Shown here one piece after another: positions 1 to 8,680 of a stretch of DNA of 51,730 nucleotides; the first letter of the stretch is position 1, and each line of letters starts with the position of its first letter. This stretch comes from Candidatus Sulfotelmatobacter sp. (GTDB lineage: Bacteria > Acidobacteriota > Terriglobia > Terriglobales > Acidobacteriaceae): NCBI GenBank assembly GCA_030039165.1, contig JASHQM010000172.1, positions 1 to 51,730 on the forward strand. The letters are read 5' to 3'. The position numbers and the translations under genes were made by a program. The notes beneath the pieces were generated by a model that searched no databases, was not told the DNA's origin, and saw only the letters and a list, made by a program, of their open reading frames with translations.

Positions 1-111
1 CTGGAGAATGTTCGCGCCTACGCGGAAACCGGCGTGGATTTCATCTCCGTTGGCCTGCTCACTCATTCGCCCCAGGCCGTGGATATGAGCATGAGAGTGG
101 TGCCTGCGTAG
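1..111 (+). CDS. nadC: Nicotinate-nucleotide pyrophosphorylase, C-terminal end (partial)
   Basis: Only the last 36 codons are inside the window; the frame is open from base 1 to TAG at 109-111. The tail reads LENVRAYAETGVDFISVG and then a Leu-Thr-His-Ser stretch, which matches the last strand and helix of the quinolinate phosphoribosyltransferase barrel, where the phosphoribosyl pyrophosphate phosphates bind. The enzyme makes nicotinate mononucleotide from quinolinate in NAD synthesis. birA follows within about 40 bp on the same strand, a common neighbourhood. The call is limited by how little of the gene is present. Confidence 0.8.
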   Translation: MENVRAYAETGVDFISVGLLTHSPQAVDMSMRVVPA

Positions 112-149
112 CGGGGCACGAACTTGCAGGTAAGCAGGGCGCGCGGTTT

Positions 150-1250
150 GTGCTTTTCCGCTCACTCCCGCATAATTCGGGCATCAGGAGGGCCGCAACA
201 ATCCGAAACTCGAAAGCCCCGCGTGCGGAAGCTGTTCTCACCCACACGAAGCCCGTTCCATCCGAGCCCGCCGCTGACTCGCGACTCGGACATATCGTGC
301 GTGTATTGATGGAGCACGCCACCGTGGTTGTGAGCGGGACGAAAATCGCACAGGAGATTTCCTCCACCCGCTCGGAAGTGTGGCGTCTGATTCAGCAGTT
401 GCGCGGCCTCGGCGTGGATGTAGCAGGCCATCCGGCTACCGGCTATCAGCTTAGGTCCATGCCCGATCTCCTGCTGCCCGAAATTCTTGAGCCGTTGGTT
501 CGGGGCACGATCTTCGCCTCCCACATTCGCCATTTCTATAAGATCGGCTCGACGAATACCGCGGCCATGACTGCCGCTGCCGAAGGTGCACCCGAGGGCA
601 CGGTATTCCTGGCCGAAGAGCAGACTGCCGGCCGCGGGCGCGGGGCGCACGCGTGGGAATCCGCACGCTCAGCGGGGATTTATTCTTCCGTCGTGCTGCG
701 TCCGGTCCTGCCCCCTGCCGAAGTACTCGTGTTATCGTTGGCCGCCGGTCTTGCCGTGCGTGCGGCCCTGGAACAGATCAATCCGCACTTGCACCTCGAT
801 CTGAAATGGCCGAACGACGTAGTTCTGGCAGGGAAGAAAGCCTGCGGCATTTTGACCGAGATGAATGCCGAAGCCACGCGCGTCCGCTACGTTGTCGTGG
901 GTATCGGCATCAATGTGAATCAGGCCACCTTCCCCAAAGAATTTGCGGCTGAGGCAACTTCGTTAAAGCGCTTCACGGGAACCGAATGGTCGCGCGTGGA
1001 AGTCGCAGCGGCTTTGTTAAAATCGCTTGATCGGGAATATCGGCAATTCGCCCGCGAAAACGCGAAGGTCTCGATCTTGCATCGTTTTGCCGAGCAGTCC
1101 TCGTGGGTGCGAGGCAAACCAGTCCGCGTTGAAGAAAATGGATCGTCAATCGAAGGAACCACCGAAGGATTGGACGACCGCGGGTTCCTGCTGGTGAGAA
1201 CCGCGCAGGGTGTGCGGACAGTTCTCAGTGGCACAGTCAGGGAAAGGTAA
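150..1250 (+). CDS. birA: Bifunctional biotin-[acetyl-CoA-carboxylase] ligase / biotin repressor
   Basis: Activates biotin to biotinyl-AMP and transfers it to the biotin carboxyl carrier protein; the N-terminal winged helix suggests it also represses biotin genes. With the GTG start at 150 the protein is 366 residues, longer than the roughly 320 usual for two-domain BirA. A helix-turn-helix lies at about 46-105 (TRSEVWRLIQQLRGLGVDV). The biotin/ATP loop GRGRG is at 161-165 and KWPNDV begins at 219, followed by GKKACGIL with the catalytic Lys; a C-terminal SH3-like domain follows. The first 40 or so residues look unstructured and no strong ribosome-binding site is seen. A GTG at 297 would cut into the HTH, so the true start is probably between the two. 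coaX follows on the same strand. Confidence 0.9.
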   Translation: MLFRSLPHNSGIRRAATIRNSKAPRAEAVLTHTKPVPSEPAADSRLGHIVRVLMEHATVVVSGTKIAQEISSTRSEVWRLIQQLRGLGVDVAGHPATGYQLRSMPDLLLPEILEPLVRGTIFASHIRHFYKIGSTNTAAMTAAAEGAPEGTVFLAEEQTAGRGRGAHAWESARSAGIYSSVVLRPVLPPAEVLVLSLAAGLAVRAALEQINPHLHLDLKWPNDVVLAGKKACGILTEMNAEATRVRYVVVGIGINVNQATFPKEFAAEATSLKRFTGTEWSRVEVAAALLKSLDREYRQFARENAKVSILHRFAEQSSWVRGKPVRVEENGSSIEGTTEGLDDRGFLLVRTAQGVRTVLSGTVRER

Positions 1251-1309
1251 AACGGTTTCGGTCACCACCATCGAACCGACAAACTGAATATTAACTGGCG
1301 GACTTTCTT

Positions 1310-2239
1310 ATGCTCCTGGTAGTTGATGTGGGCAATACAAACACGGTGCTGGGAGTTTTTGCCCGGGACGCGGATGCGCACATCGCTGGCGAGAACCATG
1401 AGGCTCCGCGCTATGAGCGGCTGGCGGCAAATTGGCGGGTCGCGACCCGACAAGGAAGCACCGTCGATGAATACGGCGTCCTGTTTCGCAATTTATTCTC
1501 CATGGCCAGCCTTGAACCATCCGGTATTCACGGCATCGTGATTTCCTCGGTCGTGCCTCCGCTCGACCCCGTGCTGCGGCAGGTGTGCGAGCAATATTTC
1601 AATGCCAAGCCGCTATTTATCGAGCCAGGCGTAAGAACCGGCATGCCCGTGCATTATGAGAATCCCGCAGAGGTCGGCGCCGACCGCATCGTGAACGCCG
1701 TTGCTGCCTTCGAAAAATATGGCGGGCCTTGCGTCATCGTCGACTTCGGAACCGCAACCACATTCGACTGTGTTTCCGCCAAGGGCGAATATCTCGGCGG
1801 CGTCATCTGCCCAGGCATTGGCATCTCCGCGGATGCCTTGTTTCAGCGAACCGCGCGGCTGCCGCGAGTGGAAATCCGCAAGCCCCCGCGCGTGATCGGC
1901 ACAAACACGGTTGGCAGTCTGCAATCCGGGCTGTATTACGGTTATCTCGGCTTAGTCGATGGCATTTTGGAACTCCTGCTGAAAGAGTTGGGCGCGGAAA
2001 CCAACGTGCTAGCGACGGGCGGCCTGGCCGCGATGATCGGCACGGGATCGATATATGTTAAAACCGTAGACGAGTTCTTGACCCTCGACGGTCTACGTAT
2101 CATTTGGGAGCGCAACGTGGGGACGCGACCAGTTCCAGCTGCGAAGGCTGAAGTACAAAATTCGCGGCGGCCGTCAGCCGCTTCATCTTCCTCCAAGAAA
2201 ACTGCCGCGCGGGTTTCGCCTGTACGTTCCCGTCAGTGA
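1310..2239 (+). CDS. coaX: Type III pantothenate kinase
   Basis: Phosphorylates pantothenate in the first step of coenzyme A synthesis; cytoplasmic, ASKHA fold. Family motifs are clear: DVGNTNT at residues 6-12 (phosphate 1), GADR at 123-126, and DFGTATTFD at 145-153 (phosphate 2), then GGVICPGIGIS. At 309 residues it is about 45-50 longer than typical CoaX. The extra part is a basic, Ser/Ala/Lys-rich C-terminal tail (from about residue 265) with no recognisable domain. It sits 59 bp after birA, and the next gene starts 6 bp after its stop, so birA-coaX-unknown is probably one transcript. Confidence 0.94.
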   Translation: MLLVVDVGNTNTVLGVFARDADAHIAGENHEAPRYERLAANWRVATRQGSTVDEYGVLFRNLFSMASLEPSGIHGIVISSVVPPLDPVLRQVCEQYFNAKPLFIEPGVRTGMPVHYENPAEVGADRIVNAVAAFEKYGGPCVIVDFGTATTFDCVSAKGEYLGGVICPGIGISADALFQRTARLPRVEIRKPPRVIGTNTVGSLQSGLYYGYLGLVDGILELLLKELGAETNVLATGGLAAMIGTGSIYVKTVDEFLTLDGLRIIWERNVGTRPVPAAKAEVQNSRRPSAASSSSKKTAARVSPVRSRQ

Positions 2240-2245
2240 CCGGCC

Positions 2246-2956
2246 GTGGAAAATTACTTCAACTATTTCACCGAAATTGAAGAGCACTTCCTCCGCCGCC
2301 GAGGCGGCGGCTTGCTTTTGAGTACACTCGATTGGGCGCTGATCGAGACCTGGAAAGATGCTGGAATTCCGCTCGAAGCCGTCCTGCGCGGCATCGACGC
2401 GACCTTCGAGCACTATGGAAGGCGGTCCTCCAAGACGCGCAAAATCAATGGGCTGGGTTTTTGTTCGCAGGAGGTGCTTGCCGCGGCAGAGGACATGAAG
2501 GAAGCCGCGGTGGGAGTTTCGGCAGCGCCCACCGTCTCGCGCGCTTCTCAAGGTTTCGAGCCGGAAACAATCTCCGCATTCTTGCGGCGCAACGCCGATT
2601 TGTTGGACGCCGCCAAGCTGCCGCAAGGGGTTGGAGTCTCCGTTTGCGCAATTGCGACCGACTCAGCCGCAACCCTGCGCGTGCTCGCGCGGCAAAGCGA
2701 AACCCGCAAAGAGTCTTCGCGGCTGGAAGATCTGGAGCGTCATCTGACCGTGATCGAGGAAAAGCTGTTCGCCGCTTTACTCGCGGCCACGCCCGATCAA
2801 GAGATTGTTGCGGTACGGGCGCAGGCTGATCACGAACTCACGCCTTACCGGCATAAGATGCCGGCGGCACAGATCGAACAGCTGCAAAAGCAGTATCTCC
2901 ACAAGCGGCTATTCGAAAAATACGGCCTGCCACGCCTGAGCCTGTTTTACATGTAA
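2246..2956 (+). CDS. Conserved hypothetical protein linked to coaX
   Basis: 236-residue soluble protein beginning at GTG 2246, 6 bp after the coaX stop, so probably translated with it. I do not recognise a characterised family. The N-terminal part (MENYFNYFTEIEEHFLRRRG, then STLDWALIETWKDAGIPLEAVLRGID) is helical and aromatic-rich and resembles a small helical binding module. The middle is variable, and a charged helical segment at about 150-200 ends in a conserved-looking tail rich in Leu, Tyr and Lys. There is no signal peptide or membrane segment. Tight linkage to coaX suggests a housekeeping role, but none can be named. Confidence 0.75.
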   Translation: MENYFNYFTEIEEHFLRRRGGGLLLSTLDWALIETWKDAGIPLEAVLRGIDATFEHYGRRSSKTRKINGLGFCSQEVLAAAEDMKEAAVGVSAAPTVSRASQGFEPETISAFLRRNADLLDAAKLPQGVGVSVCAIATDSAATLRVLARQSETRKESSRLEDLERHLTVIEEKLFAALLAATPDQEIVAVRAQADHELTPYRHKMPAAQIEQLQKQYLHKRLFEKYGLPRLSLFYM

Positions 2957-2995
2957 ATAGTCACGTTCCTTGGGAATGCCGGAACGCACGTAACG

Positions 2996-5518
2996 TTATA
3001 CCCTCGTTGTGAAAGCCAGCGCTAGCAACGTTTTCTGTTCCACCTCATGCGCCTTGGCGCTTCCTGTTGCAGGGCTGGCGCTGGAGCTGCGCTTCACCGA
3101 AAGAACATGCCGGTTCCCCGCGATCCTCTCGAGCCGCGGCAGCATGTTGAACAGAGCGCCCATGTTCGCTGGTTCTTCCTGCACCCATACGATATCTCCC
3201 GATTCTCCATGCCGCGCGAATTCATCCGCCAACTCCTTTTCTGGAAACGGATAAATCTGTTCCAGAAAGATAATGGCCGTCGAGATGTCTTTTCGCTTCC
3301 TGCGCTCAGCCTGCAGTTCGTGGCCGATCTTTCCCGTGCATACCAAAATGCGACCCGCTTCGCCAATTTCAGTGTCCGGAAGCACATTCAGAAAGCTTGG
3401 CCGCGAAAAGTCCGCGATCGGGGACGAAGCGTCGCGATGTCGCAACATGCTTTTGGGCGTAAAGACAATCAGCGGCTTGCGCCAGTGGCGAAGCGCCTGG
3501 CGCCGCAACAGATGAAAATATTGCGCCGCGTTGGAAGGCTGCGCGATTTGAATGTTGTGCTTGGCCGCGAGTTGAATAAATCGCTCAAGCCGAGCGCTGG
3601 AATGCTCCGGTCCCTGGCCTTCGTATCCGTGCGGCAGCAACAGGACCAGTCCCGAAAGCAAATTCCACTTGGCTTCGCCCGAGCTGATGAACTGATCGAT
3701 GATCGCCTGGCCCACATTGACAAAGTCGCCGAACTGCGCCTCCCACGAAACCAGCGCTTCCGGATAATCCCGGCTGTAACCGTATTCGAAGCCAAGTACT
3801 CCAGGTTCAGATAGCGTCGAATTGTGAATTCCGCAGCTCGCCTGACCAGGCGCAATGTTCTCCAGAGGAACATATTCATTTTCATTTTCAGTATCGATCA
3901 GAACCGAGTGGCGCTGGTTGAATGTGCCGCGACGGGAATCCTGCCCCGACATCCGCACCGGAATCCCGGCTTTCACCAGGCTCGCAAAAGCAAGCGCTTC
4001 GGCCATGCCGTAATCGACCGGGAGTTTGCCGGCGCCCATCTCGGCCCGCTGCTCCAGCAGCTTCTTCACCTTGGGGTGAATGTGAAAGCCCTCGGGATAA
4101 GTAGTGAGACGGCCGGTCAGCTCAGATAGTTCTTGCGAGGAAACTCCGGTTGCGACTTCATATTCCTGCTTGTGCGGGCCGCCATGATACTGGTCCCAGT
4201 AAGATGGTAGTTCGCGCAGAGTCGGCTTCTTGGTGATCTTCCCGGCTTCTTTCTGTGCGGACTCGAACTCCGCTCTGATGGCCGCCGCCTGAGTTTGCGC
4301 GTCACCGACTCCGATATCGTCGGCGTAGATTTCCCACAGCGGGGGGTGCTCTTTGATTTTTTTGTAGAGCAGCGGCTGAGTGATGGTGGGATCGTCGACT
4401 TCGCTGTGGCCATGGCGGCGATAGCCGATGAGATCGATCACCACGTCAGTACCGAAGCGATAGCGGTATTCAGCAGCCATCCGGCCCACCCGGACGACAG
4501 CATCTACATCTTCGCCGTTGACGTGAAAAATCGGAATCGACTGCCGGCGCGCTATGCAGGCGGCGAAACGCGTAGAGTGCTCCTCGAGATAACTCGTGGT
4601 GAATCCGAGCAGATTGTTGACGACCACGTGAATCGTACCGCCGACCGTATAGCTGGGCAGGTCAGCATAGTTCATGGTTTCGGCCAGAATTCCCTGGCCG
4701 GCAAATGCCGCGTCCCCGTGAACCAGCAGCGGCAGATATTTTTCCCGCCCTTCTTCGCCGGTCCGGTCCTGCTTGGCCCGTGTGCGGCCGACGGTGACGG
4801 GATCGACCGCCTCGAGATGGCTCGGATTTGAAACCAAATGAATATGGACCTTATTGCCGCTGCGCGTGATGTATTCGCCGGTTGCGCCCATGTGGTATTT
4901 CACATCTCCCGAGCCGAGAACGCTGCGCGGGTCGACGTCCTCGAATCCAGCAAAGATCTCTTCAGTAGGACGCCTCGCTACCTGGGCGATGACGTTGAGG
5001 CGTCCGCGATGGCTCATGCCCATGACTAGCTCGATTGCTCCTAGCCGAGAGCCGGTCTCCAAAATTTCGTCAAGCAGCGGAATAAGAGCGGTGACCCCTT
5101 CCAATGAAAAGCGCTTGCTCCCGAGATAGCGTTGTTGCATGACCTGCTCAAAGATATCGGCCCGGATAAGCAGATCTAGTATGCGTTGCTGATCTTTTTT
5201 CGTAACCTCGAAGCCTTGATCTGGAGATTCCATGCGCTCGTAAATCCAGCGCCTCCGCTCGGGAGCGTAGATGTGATTAATTTCCACCCCGATGGTAGAC
5301 GAATAGATCACGCGGGCTTCGGTGGTGTACGGGCTATCGATGTGCAATTCGCTGGTGGACCGCGGCTTCAGGAAGCCGAGCGGATCGAGATCGCCCTCCA
5401 GATATCCCCATTGGCGGAAGGCATTGAAAACGCGTTCGCGATCGAGGTTGGCTGTATTCGACCAAGGGTCTGCCAGAGTTGTGGCTCCGTTGAAGGATTT
5501 TGATTTGGAAAGAGACAT
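2996..5518 (-). CDS. sucA: 2-oxoglutarate dehydrogenase E1 component
   Basis: Thiamine-diphosphate-dependent decarboxylating subunit of the 2-oxoglutarate dehydrogenase complex in the TCA cycle. About 840 residues from ATG 5518 (MSLSKSKSFNG); an in-frame ATG at 5611 would add 31 residues with no obvious role. Seen: GMSHRGRLNVIAQV, the THDP region GDAAFAGQG, and the transketolase-like central part with HGYEGQGPEHSSARLERF. The C-terminal domain contains EQIYPFPEKEL and WVQEEPANMGA, typical of this E1. The N-terminus is shorter than in the E. coli enzyme (933 residues) and lacks most of the E2-binding segment. The E2 gene is not adjacent. The gene converges on the coaX operon. Confidence 0.95.
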   Translation of the reverse strand: MSLSKSKSFNGATTLADPWSNTANLDRERVFNAFRQWGYLEGDLDPLGFLKPRSTSELHIDSPYTTEARVIYSSTIGVEINHIYAPERRRWIYERMESPDQGFEVTKKDQQRILDLLIRADIFEQVMQQRYLGSKRFSLEGVTALIPLLDEILETGSRLGAIELVMGMSHRGRLNVIAQVARRPTEEIFAGFEDVDPRSVLGSGDVKYHMGATGEYITRSGNKVHIHLVSNPSHLEAVDPVTVGRTRAKQDRTGEEGREKYLPLLVHGDAAFAGQGILAETMNYADLPSYTVGGTIHVVVNNLLGFTTSYLEEHSTRFAACIARRQSIPIFHVNGEDVDAVVRVGRMAAEYRYRFGTDVVIDLIGYRRHGHSEVDDPTITQPLLYKKIKEHPPLWEIYADDIGVGDAQTQAAAIRAEFESAQKEAGKITKKPTLRELPSYWDQYHGGPHKQEYEVATGVSSQELSELTGRLTTYPEGFHIHPKVKKLLEQRAEMGAGKLPVDYGMAEALAFASLVKAGIPVRMSGQDSRRGTFNQRHSVLIDTENENEYVPLENIAPGQASCGIHNSTLSEPGVLGFEYGYSRDYPEALVSWEAQFGDFVNVGQAIIDQFISSGEAKWNLLSGLVLLLPHGYEGQGPEHSSARLERFIQLAAKHNIQIAQPSNAAQYFHLLRRQALRHWRKPLIVFTPKSMLRHRDASSPIADFSRPSFLNVLPDTEIGEAGRILVCTGKIGHELQAERRKRKDISTAIIFLEQIYPFPEKELADEFARHGESGDIVWVQEEPANMGALFNMLPRLERIAGNRHVLSVKRSSSASPATGSAKAHEVEQKTLLALAFTTRV

Positions 5519-5609
5519 ACCGTTCGCTACTAGCATAAAGGATGCGCGATGGAGTGAGCTGGATTCCGGGGGGCAGTTCACGCGTTTCGGCTCGTTTCCA
5601 AGGGGTAAC

Positions 5610-6020
5610 ATGTTAGCTCGGGGGGTGAAAATGGAAATCCATATGCGGGGGTTGTGTCCGCTAATTCAGGTGTTCGATATGGACGTGTCACTTCGCTTTT
5701 ACTGCGATCTCCTCGGTTTCGAGATTGTCGAAAAATCGGCGGCAGGCGGCTGGGCCTGGCTGCGCCACGGCAATGCAGAACTGATGCTCAATACCGCATA
5801 TGATGACGACCAGCGCCCGCAGAAGCCCGATCCAGCGCGCCTGCTTGCTCATCAGGATACGGGCTTGTTTATAGGATGCCCGGATGTCGAGGGCGCGTAC
5901 GCATACTTATGTTCCAAAGGTGTTGATGCATCGAAGCCCAAGGTTGCCTGGTACGGGATGAAGCAGATGTACCTCAAAGATCCAGACGGATTTGGGATCT
6001 GTTTTCAATGGAAGGCGTGA
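5610..6020 (+). CDS. VOC-family (glyoxalase/bleomycin-resistance-like) protein
   Basis: A 136-residue single VOC domain with paired beta-alpha-beta-beta-beta modules. It starts with a CPLIQVFDMDVSLRFYCDLLGF strand-helix pattern and ends with MYLKDPDGFGICFQW, in which the last strand usually carries a metal-binding Glu; here Cys or Phe occupies that place, so metal binding is uncertain. The substrate cannot be inferred. Start chosen at ATG 5610 after AAGGGG; ATG 5631 after a G-rich stretch is an alternative. It is divergent from sucA with about 90 bp between the start codons. Confidence 0.8.
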   Translation: MLARGVKMEIHMRGLCPLIQVFDMDVSLRFYCDLLGFEIVEKSAAGGWAWLRHGNAELMLNTAYDDDQRPQKPDPARLLAHQDTGLFIGCPDVEGAYAYLCSKGVDASKPKVAWYGMKQMYLKDPDGFGICFQWKA

Positions 6021-6181
6021 AGTTGAACGTTCCTTAACAGCAGTTGTGGCGGTTCGGACTGGCCCAGCCGTCTAAATGCCTCGCCATTTGCGAAGCGACT
6101 TCAGAGGCAAAGATTGTGAAGGAAATTCTGGAGGAAACGATTGTTGCAGAGGACTCTCGAATTCCCTGAAAGGAGTTGGCC

Positions 6182-6568
6182 ATGCCAGAAAACGGTCTTG
6201 AACACATCTCCAGCCGCTCCACGGTAGATGAAGCTGTGCAGCGCTTTCAATCTCTGCTCACTCAGCGTGGCATTCAGATCTTCGCTCTGATCGATCACAG
6301 CGGGGAAGCTGCAAAGGTGGGAATGACAATGCGGCCCACCAAGCTGCTGATCTTTGGCAATCCCAAAGGCGGCACGCCGCTCATGATCGCCGCGCCCACT
6401 CTTGCCATTGATCTGCCGCTTAAGGCGTTAATCTGGGAAGACGAGAAAGGCAAGGTCTGGATCTCCTACAACTCGCCCGAGTATCTGCAGAAGCGGCATT
6501 CCATTCCGGAAGATCTAGTCAAAAATATTGCGGTCGTGGGCGCCCTGGCAGCAAAGGCTGTGGAATAA
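6182..6568 (+). CDS. DUF302 domain protein
   Basis: 128 residues from ATG 6182, preceded by AAGGAG six bases upstream, which decides this start over the TTG at 6176. The whole protein is a DUF302 domain: an N-terminal helix with SRSTVDEAVQRFQSLL, FALIDHSGEA, then RPTKLLIFGNPKGGTPLM and a conserved DLPLKALIWEDEKGKVWISY core. The domain is a small alpha/beta fold of unknown biochemical function found in many bacteria. No signal peptide. It stops 15 bp before a DUF202 membrane protein, so the two are probably co-transcribed. Confidence 0.9.
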   Translation: MPENGLEHISSRSTVDEAVQRFQSLLTQRGIQIFALIDHSGEAAKVGMTMRPTKLLIFGNPKGGTPLMIAAPTLAIDLPLKALIWEDEKGKVWISYNSPEYLQKRHSIPEDLVKNIAVVGALAAKAVE

Positions 6569-6583
6569 TGCTGGCGAGGCGGC

Positions 6584-6964
6584 TTGACCGAAGACTCCAG
6601 CAAAGCTAGCAACCATCTGGCGAACGAGCGCACGTTTCTTGCCTGGGTGCGGACCAGTGTAGCCATCGTAGTATTCGGATTTGCCATCGGCCGCTTCGCC
6701 ATTGCTCTACGCCAGCTCACGGCATTGCAAGGTCACCCGTCCAAAACGACAGGGCTTTCTGTATGGATGGGAATTATCTCGATTCTCGCGGGCGTGGTTA
6801 TGGTTGTGGCCGGCCTATTGCGCTACAGGAAGACGCGAACTTTGCTCGAACAAGGGAAATTCGAGCCCGCCGGTTTTCTAGTCGACCTGGTAACCACCCT
6901 GACCGCACTCTTTGGCTTGGCTTTGGCGGGATATTTGATTTATGTGGAGAAGAGTCTGCATTAG
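6584..6964 (+). CDS. DUF202 (YidH-like) inner-membrane protein
   Basis: 126 residues starting at TTG 6584 behind a GAGGCGG ribosome-binding site. It begins with the family signature NHLANERTFLAWVRTS, followed by three hydrophobic segments (about residues 23-40, 58-78 and 100-120). DUF202 proteins such as YidH are small inner-membrane proteins without a firmly assigned function. It lies 15 bp after the DUF302 gene and 44 bp before rpiA. Confidence 0.88.
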   Translation: MTEDSSKASNHLANERTFLAWVRTSVAIVVFGFAIGRFAIALRQLTALQGHPSKTTGLSVWMGIISILAGVVMVVAGLLRYRKTRTLLEQGKFEPAGFLVDLVTTLTALFGLALAGYLIYVEKSLH

Positions 6965-7008
6965 TTTTTGGAGTGAGAAACACTAGAGCTGGAAGCTGAC
7001 TGCGCACT

Positions 7009-7689
7009 ATGGCGCACGAACAGGAAAAAGAAGCTGCCGCGCGGGCGAGCCTGCGGTTTATTAAGAATGGCCAAATCGTTGGCCTCGGAACCGGCTCGAC
7101 CGCGGCATATTTCATTCAACTGCTCGGCGAGCAGGTGAAAAAAGGTCTCAAGATTCGCGGCATACCTAGTTCCGGCCGCTCCGCCGAGCAAGCCGCCGGG
7201 CTTGGCATCCCATTGACCACATTCGATGAATTTCCCGAGATCGACGTTACGGTTGACGGCGCCGATGAAGTCGATTCACAGTTGCGTTTGATCAAGGGCG
7301 GCGGCGGGGCGCTGCTGCGTGAAAAAATTGTGGCCTCGGCGACCAGACAATATGTGATTATTGCGGATGAAAGCAAGCGCGTGGCGGTGCTGGGAAAATT
7401 TCCCCTGCCGGTGGAAGTAATCAAGTTCGCGCAGCCGGTCGTGGAAAGAAAAATTCACCGTCTGGGCGCCCAGGTCGATCTTCGACTCGACTCGGCAGGG
7501 AAACCCTATCTTACTGACGAAAACAACTATATTCTCGATTGCCGCTTCGGCCGGATTTCAGACCCTCCCGGCCTAGCTCGCCAGCTCAGCGATATGCCCG
7601 GCGTGGTCGAGCACGGATTATTCATTGGCATGGCGAACGTAGTACTGTTTGCTCGCGGCAATGAAATCGTCGAATTAAGGGCTGGATGA
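7009..7689 (+). CDS. rpiA: Ribose-5-phosphate isomerase A
   Basis: Interconverts ribose 5-phosphate and ribulose 5-phosphate in the pentose phosphate pathway; cytoplasmic. The 226-residue length is normal. Seen: GLGTGSTAAYFI near residues 25-36 (phosphate binding), DGADEVD at 83-89, and KGGGGALLREK at about 96-106, which holds the catalytic Glu and Lys. The C-terminal GVVEHGLFIGMANVV is also typical. It starts at ATG 7009. Confidence 0.96.
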   Translation: MAHEQEKEAAARASLRFIKNGQIVGLGTGSTAAYFIQLLGEQVKKGLKIRGIPSSGRSAEQAAGLGIPLTTFDEFPEIDVTVDGADEVDSQLRLIKGGGGALLREKIVASATRQYVIIADESKRVAVLGKFPLPVEVIKFAQPVVERKIHRLGAQVDLRLDSAGKPYLTDENNYILDCRFGRISDPPGLARQLSDMPGVVEHGLFIGMANVVLFARGNEIVELRAG

Positions 7690-7791
7690 TCAAAAGAGAA
7701 ATCCACACGGAGGCAGTGAGGCTCGAAGAACATCGCTCGCTGTGTGCTTCGTGGACTTGCAAATCGCATTCCTGGGATTGAGTTTGTTTAC

Positions 7792-8646
7792 ATGGCTGCA
7801 GGCGCTCAACCACAAACCTGGAGCGGGCCTTCGCGCCGCCGCGGAATTCGCCTTGCTTTGCAGATACCTATCAGCGTGACCGTCCTGCGCTCGGGCATTC
7901 CCGATACTCTCCCGGGGCGCCTGCTGAACTTGGCCGAAGGTGGCATTGCCGCAGTGCTCGCAGGAGAATTGCTGCCTGGCGAAACCGTCGCACTCGAGTT
8001 CTCTGCATCTACCGCGGCGGCTCCTTTTCGCGCGCGTGCGCTCGTTCGCCATCACGATAAGCTGCGCTCGGGGATGGAGTTTATCGGCCTCCCGGCGGAG
8101 CAGCGCGCAACTATTCGAAACTGGGCTCAAGAAAAAGCCGCAGGTGAATCCTCAGCTCCTGCAATTCGCCGCAACCTTGGTAAAGGGTCCGTAGACAATC
8201 GCTCAAAGAATCCTCCTCCGCCTCGCCGTGCGGGCGCAGCATGGATTTCCATTTTCACGCTTTGTGTTGTGGCCCTGATGATGATTTGGTGGAGGCACTG
8301 GAATCGTGGATGGCAGGCTCTGGAGTCCGATCTGCAGAGTGGCACACCCGCAGAGGTTCGTCCTAAGGCCCAGGTTCCGGCGGATGCAATGCAGAAGCTG
8401 CTTATACATCGCGTAGAGCCGGAATATCCTGCTGCCGCGCGAGAGAAAAACCTTGAAGGAGTAATCATTCTTGATGTGACCGTCGGACGCGATGGTTCGG
8501 TGCTCAGCGTCCATGCACAAAACGGGCCGGATATTCTGGCGCGGGCCGCGGTTAACGCCCTACGCTGGTGGCGGTTCGAGCCTTACCGCGTAAACGGCGA
8601 GCCCGTGGAGGTGCGGACCACCATGGCCGTGGAGTTCAAACCCTGA
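7792..8646 (+). CDS. PilZ domain - transmembrane - TonB C-terminal domain fusion protein
   Basis: About 284 residues from ATG 7792; the frame extends to GTG 7744 but those residues look non-coding. Residues ~14-112 form a PilZ-like domain: an RRRGIR start recalling the RxxxR cyclic-di-GMP motif, and NLAEGG in place of the usual (D/N)xSxxG with Ser replaced by Ala, so ligand binding is doubtful. A single membrane helix follows (AAWISIFTLCVVALMMIW), then a Pro/Lys-rich linker. Residues ~190-284 are a TonB_C domain (HRVEPEYPAAAREKNLEG, then a WWRFEPYRVNGEPV core). The topology suggests cytoplasmic PilZ and periplasmic TonB_C. Domain calls are firm; the combined function is inference. Confidence 0.82.
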   Translation: MAAGAQPQTWSGPSRRRGIRLALQIPISVTVLRSGIPDTLPGRLLNLAEGGIAAVLAGELLPGETVALEFSASTAAAPFRARALVRHHDKLRSGMEFIGLPAEQRATIRNWAQEKAAGESSAPAIRRNLGKGSVDNRSKNPPPPRRAGAAWISIFTLCVVALMMIWWRHWNRGWQALESDLQSGTPAEVRPKAQVPADAMQKLLIHRVEPEYPAAAREKNLEGVIILDVTVGRDGSVLSVHAQNGPDILARAAVNALRWWRFEPYRVNGEPVEVRTTMAVEFKP

Positions 8647-8680
8647 AGGAGTTTCCTCCTTCCGCCCGTCTTCACGCGCC

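Noticed and set aside
2964..2986. CGTTCC ... GGAACG hairpin between the coaX operon and sucA as a two-way terminator
   Set aside because: Only a 6-bp stem with an 11-base loop and no T tract on either side.
3047..3814. Long open frame antisense to sucA (255 residues)
   Set aside because: No family-like motifs; the opposite strand is a clear 2-oxoglutarate dehydrogenase E1, so this is a shadow frame.
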